Shown here: positions 8,721 through 17,567 of the stretch, in pieces
Layout: each line of letters starts with the position of its first letter
Numbering within the stretch: the stretch's first letter is position 1
Source: a bacterium SCSIO 12741
Lineage (GTDB): Bacteria > Bacteroidota > Bacteroidia > Flavobacteriales_G > Salibacteraceae
Reading direction: 5' to 3'
Assembly (NCBI GenBank): GCA_024398055.1
Contig: CP073749.1
Coordinates: forward strand, 4,898,594-4,962,593
DNA: 64,000 bases
The notes under the pieces: generated by a model
The model's input: only the letters and a program-made list of their open reading frames with translations
The model's database searches: none
Told to the model about the DNA's origin: nothing
Translations under genes and position numbers: made by a program

Positions 8721-9410
8721 TTAGTCGGTCTTCAAAAGGGGCTTTAATTCCTTCCAAACCGTTTCGGTCAATATCGCATGCCCCTCTGCCGTCGGGTGAA
8801 TACCATCGGGCAAGTTGAGTTTCTGGTTACCTGCAACGCCATCCAACAAAAAGGGAACCAATGCACAGCCCGTTTCTTCTGAAATCTCCTTGAAAATGGG
8901 GTTAAATTCCCGGGTATACTCCTCTCCCATTGAAGGGGGAGACATAATTCCCAAGAGCAGCACCTTGCCTTCAGGATTGGCTTCCCGGTATATGTTGATC
9001 ATTTTAATCAGGTTTGCCTTTGCCGTGGGCGGATCCAATCCTCTCAATCCGTCATTGGCTCCCAATTCCAAAACCAAAATAGACACGGGTTTTCTCAACA
9101 CCCAGTCCAAACGTTCCAAGCCGCCATGTGTGGTTTCGCCCGAGTTTCCAGCATTCACGCAGGTGTAAGGCAAATTAAGCGAATCAATTCGCTGCTGTAT
9201 ACGGCTCACAAAGCCCAATTCCGGATCAATCCCAAAGGCCGCTGTCAGGCTGTTTCCAAAAAATACGATGGTCGATTTTTCCACTTCCTGAGCCGCTTCC
9301 GGTTGGGCCGAAGCTGTCGGAGTCTTGGCCGGCTCATTACCGCAAGAAATCAGAATAAATGAAAACCAAACAACAACAAAAACCTTGAAAATAAGAGCGC
9401 GACTTTTCAT
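8721..9410 (-). CDS. SGNH-hydrolase lipoprotein, TesA-like arylesterase/thioesterase
   Basis: 229 residues from the ATG at 9408-9410; an upstream TTG would place 12 extra residues before a clear lipoprotein signal (FSFILISCG, lipid Cys at residue 23). The GDSL/SGNH blocks are all present: FFGNSLTAAFG (nucleophile Ser), NAGNSGETT, LELGANDGLRG and the C-terminal DGIHPTAEGH with the Asp/His pair. It is related to E. coli TesA, a periplasmic lysophospholipase/thioesterase/arylesterase. It is divergent from a ybbA-ybbP-like ABC exporter, the same gene order as tesA/ybbA/ybbP in E. coli, which supports the assignment. Confidence 0.85.
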   Translation of the reverse strand: MKSRALIFKVFVVVWFSFILISCGNEPAKTPTASAQPEAAQEVEKSTIVFFGNSLTAAFGIDPELGFVSRIQQRIDSLNLPYTCVNAGNSGETTHGGLERLDWVLRKPVSILVLELGANDGLRGLDPPTAKANLIKMINIYREANPEGKVLLLGIMSPPSMGEEYTREFNPIFKEISEETGCALVPFLLDGVAGNQKLNLPDGIHPTAEGHAILTETVWKELKPLLKTD

Positions 9411-9472
9411 AGCCGCAAAGATAGTTGAGGCGGGGAGAATGGTCAATTTTTAAGTTAAATGATCAATTATCA

Positions 9473-9493
9473 TCTTCAATCTTCAATCTTCAA
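9473..9493. repeat. Heptamer tandem repeat (TCTTCAA)x3 in the divergent promoter region
   Basis: Three perfect copies of TCTTCAA, followed by degenerate pyrimidine-rich copies (TCTCGCA, TCTCC). They lie in the 273-bp gap between the tesA-like and ybbA-like genes, 190-210 bp before the latter's start. Confidence 0.7.
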
Positions 9494-9683
9494 TCTCGCA
9501 TCTCCAAAGACATTCGGTCTCGTCTTCGTCCTCGTTCTCCTAACCGTCGCCAAGCCTTCCACTCATCCTCGCATCTCGCTTTTCTTCTCTCTTGGCTCCC
9601 GTTCCTACAAATTCACAGGCGAATTGCGAAATCTTAACACCATTTTGAACCATATTACGGCCTCGTACGTCAATTTTGTTCTT

Positions 9684-10382
9684 ATGAACAATTGGGCATT
9701 ACGCATGGACGGAATAGGGAAATCCTATCCGACCGAAAATGGGGAACTCTGGGTATTAAAAGACATCCAATGCGAAATTCAGGCGGGAAGCATCACCTCT
9801 ATCGTGGGACCTTCTGGTAGCGGAAAAACTACCCTTTTAGGTTTGAGCGCTGGCTTGGATAATCCCAGCAAAGGTCGGGTTGAAATTCTGGACAGCTCCT
9901 GGCAGGATATGAACGAAGACCAAAGAGCCAAATTCCGGAGTCAACACATCGGATTTGTTTTTCAAAATTTTGAACTTATCCCCACTCTTACTGCCCTCGA
10001 AAATGTAGAGATCCCACTCCATCTGTTAGGACAAAAAAATGCCACTCAGCGCGCCAAAGATTTGTTAACTCAGGTGGGACTTGCTCAGCGATTGAATCAC
10101 TACCCTACTCAACTCTCAGGTGGAGAACAGCAGCGGGTCGCTATCGCACGAGCCTTTGCCAATTCACCCAAGATTCTTTTTGCTGATGAACCTACCGGAA
10201 ACCTCGACGAGGATTCTGGTGACAACATTGAACAGTTGCTTTTTAACCTCAACCGAGAATTTGGCACCACCATGGTTTTGGTCACCCATAACCTACAATT
10301 GGCCAATCGCACCGATCGAATTATTCGACTCAAGGGTGGAAAACTGATTGCTGACGAACAACCCGTAACTCAAGCTCAATGA
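9684..10382 (+). CDS. ABC transporter ATP-binding protein, YbbA/LolD type
   Basis: 232 residues. Walker A GPSGSGKTT, Q-loop in FVFQNFELIPT, signature LSGGEQQRVAIARA, Walker B ILFADEPTGNLD and an H-loop in LVTHN are all intact. It energises the FtsX-like permease encoded next, with which it overlaps by 4 bp (ATGA at 10379-10382), a sign of translational coupling. The ATG at 9684 is chosen; a longer open frame to 9459 has no domain content. Synteny with a TesA-like gene points to the YbbAP exporter group rather than LolCDE or MacAB; the exported compound is unknown. Confidence 0.9.
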   Translation: MNNWALRMDGIGKSYPTENGELWVLKDIQCEIQAGSITSIVGPSGSGKTTLLGLSAGLDNPSKGRVEILDSSWQDMNEDQRAKFRSQHIGFVFQNFELIPTLTALENVEIPLHLLGQKNATQRAKDLLTQVGLAQRLNHYPTQLSGGEQQRVAIARAFANSPKILFADEPTGNLDEDSGDNIEQLLFNLNREFGTTMVLVTHNLQLANRTDRIIRLKGGKLIADEQPVTQAQ

Positions 10383-12898
10383 CCTGGTTTCAGCTGTTTA
10401 AACTGGCTCTTCAAGACACCCGTCGTCAACGGAGCCGCCTGTTCATATTTTCCCTGGCCATATCCTTAGGCGTTGGAGCCGTGGTGGCCATTGGATCCTT
10501 ACGCTACGACATTGAAGATCAGGTCAAAGCGGAGGCCAAAGAAATTCTGGGAGCCGACCTGGCCATAAAAGGAAATTTTGCCCTACCCGATTCGGTGTTA
10601 GCTCCATTTGAAGCAGCTGCGGAAGGAACTGCCCGGGAACGGAGTTTAGCCTCCATGGTCCGCGTAAAAGGGCGCAAAGCTCGATTGGTCAATGTGAGAG
10701 CCGCCGAAGGAGCGTTTCCTCTTTACGGAGAAATCGAACCCTTGTCGGGCGAACCCTTTGAGGCCGTGAAGACACCGGGTAAAACAGTTATTTCTAAGAA
10801 CTTATCCAATCAATTGCAAATTGCCGAAGGGGATTCACTCATCATTGGATCCAGAACTTTTGTGGTGGCTGGTATTTATGACAAAGGTCCCGGACAAAGT
10901 GGAATCGCGGCCACGGTTGCTCCCGGTCTCTACATTTCCTTCGAAGAGCTGGAAGCCACCGGATTGATCACCTACGGAAGCCGGGTACGGTACTCCTATT
11001 ATTACAAAATCCCCAAGAAGCAAGAATTAGAACCCCTGGTAGAAGCTCACGAAAAGAAGATCAACTTAGGCGGTAGCCGTTTGATTACGGTAGCTGCAAA
11101 CCAGCGGCAAATGAGCTCGGCCTATGAAAACCTACTACGTTTCTTGAACGTGATTGGTTTTATCTCCCTCATTTTGGGCTCCCTGGCCATCTCGGCAGCC
11201 ATTACGCTGTACCTGGATGCGAAAAAGCATACTGCAGCACTTCTTAAGTGCCTTGGATTTACCCAAGATCAAGTGCTGAAGGTTTATGTGATGCAAATTG
11301 TGCTCGTGAGCCTTGTTGGAGGTTTACTTGGGGCTTTGTTTGGTGTTGGCCTTCAATACCTTATTAGTTACGTTTCTCAAGAGTTTCTGCCGGTTTCCAT
11401 CCCCGTTTTTCTGCGACCCGGAGTACTCTCTGTAGGGCTCCTTCTTGGGGTGTTGATCACCTTTAGTATTGCCTGGGGAAATATTCGCAACCTGGCCGGC
11501 GTTACGCCCATTCGATTGTTACGCAATCAAGCGGGTGAAGCCAAATCCATTTGGGTACGATATTCTGGGTTTATTGGACTTTTCGTAGTGCTCTTTGGAG
11601 CCGCCTGGTGGCTGATGGGTACGTGGCTTATGGCCCTGATTTATATGGGTGCTTTACTACTTACCCTCTTGTTGTTTTTCGGGGTAAGTCGCGGATTGAT
11701 TTTGTTCTCTGCCAAGCTCTCTTCTCTATCCCCTTCTTATGAATGGAAGCAAGGAGTAAAGAATTTACAGCGTCCGGGAAATCAATCAACTCTATTGATA
11801 TTATCCGCCGGACTCAGCTTGTTTTTGGTCCTTACCCTGTCCTTTGTTCGTTCTTCTGTGTTAAGCTATTTATCGCTTTCAGAAGAAGCGCAGCGGGCCA
11901 ATGTGGTCGTTTTCGATGTAACCGAAAAACAACGTGATTCACTGCAAACCATCCTGGCCGATAACAACATCATCGTCAAAGAAGAATTGATCATGGTGCC
12001 TATGCGATTGACTTCGCTCAAAAACAGAAGCACCTTCGATTGGAAAAAAGATACCACCGCTGATATTCCCATGCATATATTCAACCGGGAATACCGGGTG
12101 ACGGCACGAGACGAATTGGCCTCCAACGAAACTCTCGAAAAAGGAATCTGGCCCGCACCCACACCCGCTTCCGGAAGAGCCCCTGTCTCTTTGGAATCGA
12201 GGCTGGCTCAGCAAATGGGCGTTGAATTGGGTGATGTGCTATCGTTCAACGTATACGGCTCCATCGTGGAATGTGAAGTGGCTGCAGTTCGTTCCGTGGA
12301 CTTTACCAAATTTCAAGGTGGCTTTACCGTAGTATTCCCGAGTGAAGTGATCGATGATGCGCCGAAGTCTTATGCTTACATCGCTCGTTCGCCAGATGAT
12401 GAAACCTTTGCCAAGGCTCAAAATGCCTTGTTGGATCGCTTTAAAAACCTATCCCTTATTGACCTCAACACCATTCGGGAAACCCTGCAAGAGGTATTGG
12501 ACAAGGTCCATTTTGCCATCAATTTCATGGCATCATTAAGTTTTATCACGGCTCTGATTGTGCTCATCATCACTTTGTACCTCACCCGATTTCAACGAAT
12601 CAAAGAAGCCGTTCTTCTGCGTACGCTGGGAATATTGAGAAGGCAACTCAATCGAATCAACTTCTACGAGTTCTTCATCCTGGGTATACTGGCTCTGTTT
12701 ACCGGGCTGTTTTTATCCTTGGCGGCAGCATGGTCACTCATGTTCTGGGTTTTCAATCTACCGTTTAACCCAGGATTGGAAATTGCATCCCTCATTCTTC
12801 CGGGAACACTCCTAATCATCTTGGTTATTGGTGTAGGAGTGAATCAGAGTATTCTGCGAGTACCTCCTTTGGAAATACTGCGTCGGGAAGGGGCTTGA
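10379..12898 (+). CDS. ABC transporter permease, YbbP-type FtsX-fold protein
   Basis: 839 residues with one N-terminal helix, a large extracytoplasmic domain (about residues 45-250), three helices of a first FtsX unit (about 265-385), a helical linker, then a second extracytoplasmic domain (about 490-690) and a second FtsX unit to the C-terminus. This duplicated MacB_PCD/FtsX layout and length are those of YbbP-like permeases. Together with the coupled ATPase it should extract or export a hydrophobic or lipid-linked substrate across the inner membrane. The FtsX domain has the expected LGxxxxQ-type coupling helices (KCLGFTQDQVLKVY; RTLGILRRQLNRI). Confidence 0.9.
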   Translation: MTWFQLFKLALQDTRRQRSRLFIFSLAISLGVGAVVAIGSLRYDIEDQVKAEAKEILGADLAIKGNFALPDSVLAPFEAAAEGTARERSLASMVRVKGRKARLVNVRAAEGAFPLYGEIEPLSGEPFEAVKTPGKTVISKNLSNQLQIAEGDSLIIGSRTFVVAGIYDKGPGQSGIAATVAPGLYISFEELEATGLITYGSRVRYSYYYKIPKKQELEPLVEAHEKKINLGGSRLITVAANQRQMSSAYENLLRFLNVIGFISLILGSLAISAAITLYLDAKKHTAALLKCLGFTQDQVLKVYVMQIVLVSLVGGLLGALFGVGLQYLISYVSQEFLPVSIPVFLRPGVLSVGLLLGVLITFSIAWGNIRNLAGVTPIRLLRNQAGEAKSIWVRYSGFIGLFVVLFGAAWWLMGTWLMALIYMGALLLTLLLFFGVSRGLILFSAKLSSLSPSYEWKQGVKNLQRPGNQSTLLILSAGLSLFLVLTLSFVRSSVLSYLSLSEEAQRANVVVFDVTEKQRDSLQTILADNNIIVKEELIMVPMRLTSLKNRSTFDWKKDTTADIPMHIFNREYRVTARDELASNETLEKGIWPAPTPASGRAPVSLESRLAQQMGVELGDVLSFNVYGSIVECEVAAVRSVDFTKFQGGFTVVFPSEVIDDAPKSYAYIARSPDDETFAKAQNALLDRFKNLSLIDLNTIRETLQEVLDKVHFAINFMASLSFITALIVLIITLYLTRFQRIKEAVLLRTLGILRRQLNRINFYEFFILGILALFTGLFLSLAAAWSLMFWVFNLPFNPGLEIASLILPGTLLIILVIGVGVNQSILRVPPLEILRREGA

Positions 12899-12992
12899 TG
12901 GGACTTATCCATCTCTCGGCATTTGTTAATAGAATAATAAATTCAGCTCTTGGGGGTTATTAGTTAGCTATATTCGCCTAAGTCCTAATTCT

Positions 12993-14042
12993 ATGAAAAC
13001 AGCCCTTGTCCTTGCCCTTATAGGCCTTTCTATTTCCCTTCCTGCCCAGGTTGACAAACAAATTCGTAAACAAGTCAATAAGTTCGAAAAGAACAACCCT
13101 TACAGCTGGATACCTTCGGGTGCCTTCCAGATTGGGGTGTCTGATCAAGATGCTCGTTCAGATGAGGCTCAGCGTGCTAAAGTGGTGGTGATAGACAGCT
13201 TTTTTATCGGGCAGTATGAGCTCACGAACTTCGAGTACAAAGAGTTTCTGTTTGACCTAAAAGAAAAGAACGATCCATCCTACGAAGCCATGTATCCGGA
13301 TACCAACGTGTGGAAAAACAAATACAGCTATCAGGAACCCTATGTTACCTACTATTTTCAGCATCCAGCTTATCAACGCTATCCTGTAGTGGGAATCTCT
13401 TACAAGCAAGCCAAGGCCTATGCTCAGTGGTTAACTGAAAAATACAATGCCAACGAGGAGCGCATTTTCCAAAAAGTACAATTCCGACTTCCTACCGAAC
13501 GAGAGTGGGAATATGCGGCCCGCGGCGGTTTAGATCCTGCCCCGTTTCCCTGGTTCGGGTTTCGGGTGGTGAATTCTGACGGATTGCGGATGGCCAATTT
13601 TAAATGGGTTTCTCAAGCGGGAATCAAAAGAGATTCAATGTACGTGAAACAGGAAGATGGTTCCTTGCAAAAGAAACAAATGCTGTCCACCGGAAATTTC
13701 CATCCTCCGGGCAGTCCGTATATCGATCCAAATGATCTGATGGACAATGCGGATATAACGGCTCCGGTTCGGTCCTACTTCCCCAATGATTATGGCTTGT
13801 ATAACATGGCCGGAAATGTAGAAGAAATGGTGGATGCCTATTACTTCCGCAACGATCGCTCAGACTTTGATCCCGACTTGCAAGATCAACCTGTTCAAGA
13901 TGCATCCGGAGTTACCCGTGGAGGCAGTTGGCGCGATCCAGGATACTACTTACAAAATGGGGTGCGTCAATACTATTCCGGACAGGATTATTCTTCTGCT
14001 GATATGGGCGTTCGGTTTGTGATGGTGGTGTTGGAGTATTGA
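12993..14042 (+). CDS. SUMF1/FGE-fold secreted protein, GldK/GldJ-like (no cysteines)
   Basis: 349 residues with a signal peptide (cleavage after about residue 19, PAQ). The SUMF1 (formylglycine-generating enzyme) fold is evident from FFIGQYELTNFEYKEF, RLPTEREWEYAARGG, YNMAGNVEEMV and TRGGSWRD. The protein contains no cysteine at all, so it cannot carry out the copper/cysteine-dependent FGE reaction. In Bacteroidota this catalytically silent fold is used in GldJ/GldK, T9SS-associated lipoproteins; here there is no lipid Cys, so a soluble periplasmic relative is more likely. It stands alone between the ybbAP-like operon and a convergent phosphohydrolase gene. Confidence 0.8.
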   Translation: MKTALVLALIGLSISLPAQVDKQIRKQVNKFEKNNPYSWIPSGAFQIGVSDQDARSDEAQRAKVVVIDSFFIGQYELTNFEYKEFLFDLKEKNDPSYEAMYPDTNVWKNKYSYQEPYVTYYFQHPAYQRYPVVGISYKQAKAYAQWLTEKYNANEERIFQKVQFRLPTEREWEYAARGGLDPAPFPWFGFRVVNSDGLRMANFKWVSQAGIKRDSMYVKQEDGSLQKKQMLSTGNFHPPGSPYIDPNDLMDNADITAPVRSYFPNDYGLYNMAGNVEEMVDAYYFRNDRSDFDPDLQDQPVQDASGVTRGGSWRDPGYYLQNGVRQYYSGQDYSSADMGVRFVMVVLEY

Positions 14043-14065
14043 TTGCCACTCCCTGTTTACTCTAA

Positions 14066-14958
14066 TCACGACGCCTCACTTCGCCAATTGCCATCATTGG
14101 GTTGGTTCTTTTTGCGCAGGTCTTCAAATTCTTGAATGAGTTCCTTGTACAGCTGGCTGGAGTTCATATCCACCTTATCGATGATTTCGAAAACGGCTTT
14201 GCGGCTTACGTTTTGTTTGCCAAATTCGTAAATGCTCCACTCGCCGTTGTTGTATTCCAATGAGGTTAGGTTCTCAATCCAGTCGCCGGAATTGAGGTAG
14301 GTCACACTCCCTGGTCGTTGGTTATGATTCTCTTTTCGGGCTGGTGAATATGGCCACAGCATACCACATCATATCCATTTTCAATAGCGATATCAGCCGC
14401 AGTTTGCTCAAAGTTGTTGATGAACTTAACGGCGCTCTTCACACTGTTTTTAACCCGCTTGGACAAGGAGTAGCGTTCCCGCCCCATCTTTTCGAGGGTC
14501 CAGTTCATAAAGGTGTTAATCAGAATGAGGGAATCGTATCCGATGGCTCCTAATCTGGCCAACCACTTAGAGTGTTGCATGGTGACATCAAATACGTCTC
14601 CGTGAAAAAACCACATTTTCTTCCCTCCTCGTTCCATGAGAACCTTGTTGGTAATGCGAAAACTCCCGAGCTCAAACCCTACAAATTTTCGCAGCATCTC
14701 ATCGTGGTTTCCCGTGATGTAATCCACAGGTATTCCCTGACCGACAAATTCTAAAATCTGCCGAACTACCTGCATGTGACTCTTAGGCCAGTAGCGCTTG
14801 GAAAATAACCAGATGTCGATAATGTCTCCGTTAAGGATAACACGCTTGGGTTGGATACTCTTGAGGTAAATTAGAAGTTCTTTGGCCCGGCAGCCATAGG
14901 TGCCTAAGTGAACGTCTGAGATGACCACTATATCAACGGGCCTTTTCTCTTGTTTCAT
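14066..14958 (-). pseudogene. LpxH-like metallophosphoesterase, frameshifted as sequenced
   Basis: A calcineurin-like phosphoesterase resembling UDP-2,3-diacylglucosamine diphosphatase (lipid A pathway). The 218-residue 5' frame (14302-14958) holds ISDVHLGT, NGDIID, GNHDE, FFHGDVFD and CGHIHQPE, that is all metal ligands. The frame then stops, and the C-terminal part (LNSGDWIENLT and onward) continues in another frame down to 14066. Adding one G to the GGG run (plus-strand CCC at 14309-14311) joins them into one 297-residue protein of normal length. Either a recent mutation or an assembly homopolymer error; no slippery heptamer is present. The corrected protein should be active. Confidence 0.85.
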
Positions 14959-15055
14959 GAGAGTGTTTTACGCAAAATACGGTGGGTATCTTACCTGAAT
15001 TTCAACGTGTTTTTATCCTTAATCTAAGTAATTATGAAGGTGAACCTTGGTGGTA

Positions 15056-16225
15056 TTAATTCCGTGTTAGCATCAGTGTACCGGCATAGGTTCCTACCCG
15101 ATCCAATACTTTGTACTTGTCCACCAATTCTTTCTCTTCTGTACAAGCGTCCCAAACAAAGTCTGGAATAAAGTCGGGCTCTGCGTGGGCCGAACGCAGC
15201 AAGAATTTGGCTCCCGGAGCAGAGTTCTCCAATATCAGCTTCCACTCTTCTTCTAAGGCCTCTTTGTTGTAAGCGGCCAACCAATCTTGGTGATCAAGCA
15301 AGACAAAGTGGGTGTACTTTCCAGGGTTGTCTTTTAAGAATCCAGCCAAAGTGGAAGTATTTAGGGAAATCCGATTTTGACGATTGCAGAGCATTCCAAA
15401 GTTTTCGGGTTTTAGGTATTCCGGCAAGCAGGTATCGGAGTACTCTCCTTTTAGGTATACATACCAGAAATAGTTATCCTCAATAGGAAGTTCGGTAAAG
15501 ATGTAACGCAGACTGGCAGCTACATATTCTGACATTCCACCTGGAAAATTCTCGGTAATGATTTCTTTTTGAGAACGCGGTACACCCAACATCGACATGG
15601 TCATTTGACGGTTCATCAACCACCTAACCATTTTATTCAAAAGCTTCGGTTCCAATTCGGCATAAACTTCACGCTGACGTTCCAAAGTATCGGCTTCCAG
15701 CAGATCTTCCACCAGTTGACTGGTCTTGGGACGAGCATTAAGGTATTTACGAAATACCCAGGCAAACTGTCCAGCTGTTCCCCGGTAGTAAAAGGTCTTT
15801 TTCTTCCAGGCAAATCCGGTAAAGTAGTCAATCTTCTCATCCCAAAACAGAGCGGCTTCCGGACTTAGATAGGCCCGGATAAACTTCTCATATATCATGG
15901 TGGCTGCAGGAGTACGACCATGAAGGAAAAAGTGCGAAAACGACTCGTAGTGCATGTCTTTCAAAAAGGCCAACTTCAATTCGAGAAGGGCATTTTGTCT
16001 TCTGTTCATGTCCACACAGTGGATGGCCTTGGGTCCATCGAGCAGATAATCCAGGGCATTGCAACCAGCCGAGGTAATCATAACGATTTCACTGTCTTTG
16101 TCGATATCCATCAACTTACGGTCTACCCGGGGATCTTCCCAACAGGTATTGTAGATCAGGTTATTGGTGTGGATGGATTCGAAGAGTTTGTCGCGGAGTT
16201 GGTCTAAAGCATTCTTAAATTTCAT
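15056..16225 (-). CDS. btaA: BtaA-like S-adenosylmethionine:diacylglycerol 3-amino-3-carboxypropyltransferase (DUF3419)
   Basis: 389 residues matching the BtaA/DUF3419 family over its whole length. N-terminal YNTCWEDPRVDRKLM, the SAM-binding stretch MITSAGCNALDYLL with the acidic VDMNRRQN, and the later FVLLDHQDWLAAY and FLLRSAHA blocks are typical. BtaA transfers the 3-amino-3-carboxypropyl group of SAM to diacylglycerol, giving diacylglycerylhomoserine, the precursor of the betaine lipid DGTS. The N-methyltransferase BtaB is not in this window. The gene is divergent from a GNAT-fold protein across a 214-bp promoter region. The symbol is by family resemblance. Confidence 0.8.
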   Translation of the reverse strand: MKFKNALDQLRDKLFESIHTNNLIYNTCWEDPRVDRKLMDIDKDSEIVMITSAGCNALDYLLDGPKAIHCVDMNRRQNALLELKLAFLKDMHYESFSHFFLHGRTPAATMIYEKFIRAYLSPEAALFWDEKIDYFTGFAWKKKTFYYRGTAGQFAWVFRKYLNARPKTSQLVEDLLEADTLERQREVYAELEPKLLNKMVRWLMNRQMTMSMLGVPRSQKEIITENFPGGMSEYVAASLRYIFTELPIEDNYFWYVYLKGEYSDTCLPEYLKPENFGMLCNRQNRISLNTSTLAGFLKDNPGKYTHFVLLDHQDWLAAYNKEALEEEWKLILENSAPGAKFLLRSAHAEPDFIPDFVWDACTEEKELVDKYKVLDRVGTYAGTLMLTRN

Positions 16226-16439
16226 ATTCCATAGGTACTATGACGCAAAAGAACTGAGATCCCCTGAGGAAGGTGTACCGCAAGTATTATGAATCCGTAA
16301 AAAAAACGTTTTCAATATCAGCACTACAGGAACCATTAGGACACACGGCGGTAATTTTGGCTTATTCCATTCTTGACCTGTCCTTTATTAGGAGTTCACA
16401 CTTTCCAGATAGCTTCGAATGTTACTATAACTCTAAACT

Positions 16440-17564
16440 ATGAACATTTCTGCGGCCTACTACCAGTGGAATTCTACTCAACCCGAAGCGGACAAAACAA
16501 GCTTTAAGAAAACGCTGGACACGTGGAAAAAGAAAGATCTCCATCAATGGATTGACAACCTGCATGGATCCATCCATTACCTCTTTATTAACGGTAACAC
16601 CGTACCCTATTACCTGCCCAATCACCGGCAGCGTCATGAAGCTTATGTCGGCAGTATTGTCAACCAATACATTGTTTATGGGCTGGAGGAGTATGAAGAA
16701 AAAAACGGTAAAAAACCTTGGATTGGTTGGTTAAAAAAAGGGGTAGCAGGCTTGTTTCGCACCCTTCAACTGGACAAAACCATCCACATCGACATGAACC
16801 TTTTGAGTACTTCCTTTGCTTCCTGCAATTCAGCATTGGACTACTGGGAGGCTTCGGCCCACCTTATGGAGCGATATCCTCGGCATGCCTTGGTTATTCG
16901 TGGAATGACCCGTCCTGAATTGATTGAACCGCTGGAAGATTATGGTTACTGGCGAATAACCAATCGAAAGATTTACCAGGTAGATATGAGTAGCGGGTTT
17001 CCGAAGAAAAAACGCCCCTTGCAGCAGGATGTGAAACGGTGGACTAAACAAGAGGATTATGAATGGCGGCCGGTGGACTACAACGACGAAAATGAACTTA
17101 CCCGTATTCTGGAATTGTACCGATCCATTTACCTGGAAAAACATTCCCGACTCAACCCTCGGTATACGCCCGGATTTGTTCGCCTTGCCTTAGAGAAGCA
17201 GTGGCTAATGGGCGAAGTGTTGGTGAATGATAAAAATTACCCCGTAGCAGTTCAATTGTACCTGGTGCAAGATGGGCAAATTACCACTCCTTTTATTGGC
17301 TATGATGTGACCGTTCCCCGGGAACATCGCCTCTACCCTTTTTTAAATCTAAGATTGATGGAAAAAGCGCAATCAGGAGGCTATTTGTTAAATATGAGCT
17401 CTGGGGCGGGGACCTTTAAAAAACAACGCGGAGGGGTGGGTCAGCTCGAGTTCCTTTTGGTACACGATCGCCATTTGCCCTGGTTCAGAAGAATTCCCTG
17501 GAGGTTGCTGTCTTACTTTACGGAAAAGTATGCTCGCCCATACCTGGAAGAGCACGACGTATAG
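16440..17564 (+). CDS. GNAT/FemX-like acyltransferase-fold protein
   Basis: 374 residues. The C-terminal third (about residues 215-345) reads as an acetyltransferase-type domain: a VAVQLYLVQDGQ strand, then ITTPFIGYDV and a final LLNMSSGAGTFKKQRG-type region as in GNAT_6/FemAB-like proteins, which use an acyl donor such as an aminoacyl- or acyl-thioester. The N-terminal half is helical and unrecognised. No signal peptide. It is divergent from btaA, which suggests, but does not show, a role in the same lipid. It ends 3 bp before the convergent lipoprotein gene. Confidence 0.6.
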   Translation: MNISAAYYQWNSTQPEADKTSFKKTLDTWKKKDLHQWIDNLHGSIHYLFINGNTVPYYLPNHRQRHEAYVGSIVNQYIVYGLEEYEEKNGKKPWIGWLKKGVAGLFRTLQLDKTIHIDMNLLSTSFASCNSALDYWEASAHLMERYPRHALVIRGMTRPELIEPLEDYGYWRITNRKIYQVDMSSGFPKKKRPLQQDVKRWTKQEDYEWRPVDYNDENELTRILELYRSIYLEKHSRLNPRYTPGFVRLALEKQWLMGEVLVNDKNYPVAVQLYLVQDGQITTPFIGYDVTVPREHRLYPFLNLRLMEKAQSGGYLLNMSSGAGTFKKQRGGVGQLEFLLVHDRHLPWFRRIPWRLLSYFTEKYARPYLEEHDV

Positions 17565-17567
17565 CCT

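Noticed and set aside
2171-14042. Sulfatase (2171) and SUMF1-fold protein (12993) as an enzyme and its maturase.
   Set aside because: The SUMF1-fold protein has no cysteine, is 9 kb away and is transcribed from the other strand.
14290-14330. Programmed -1 ribosomal frameshift in the LpxH-like gene.
   Set aside because: No X-XXY-YYZ slippery heptamer precedes the stop, and two other genes show the same single-G deficit, so an error or mutation is simpler.
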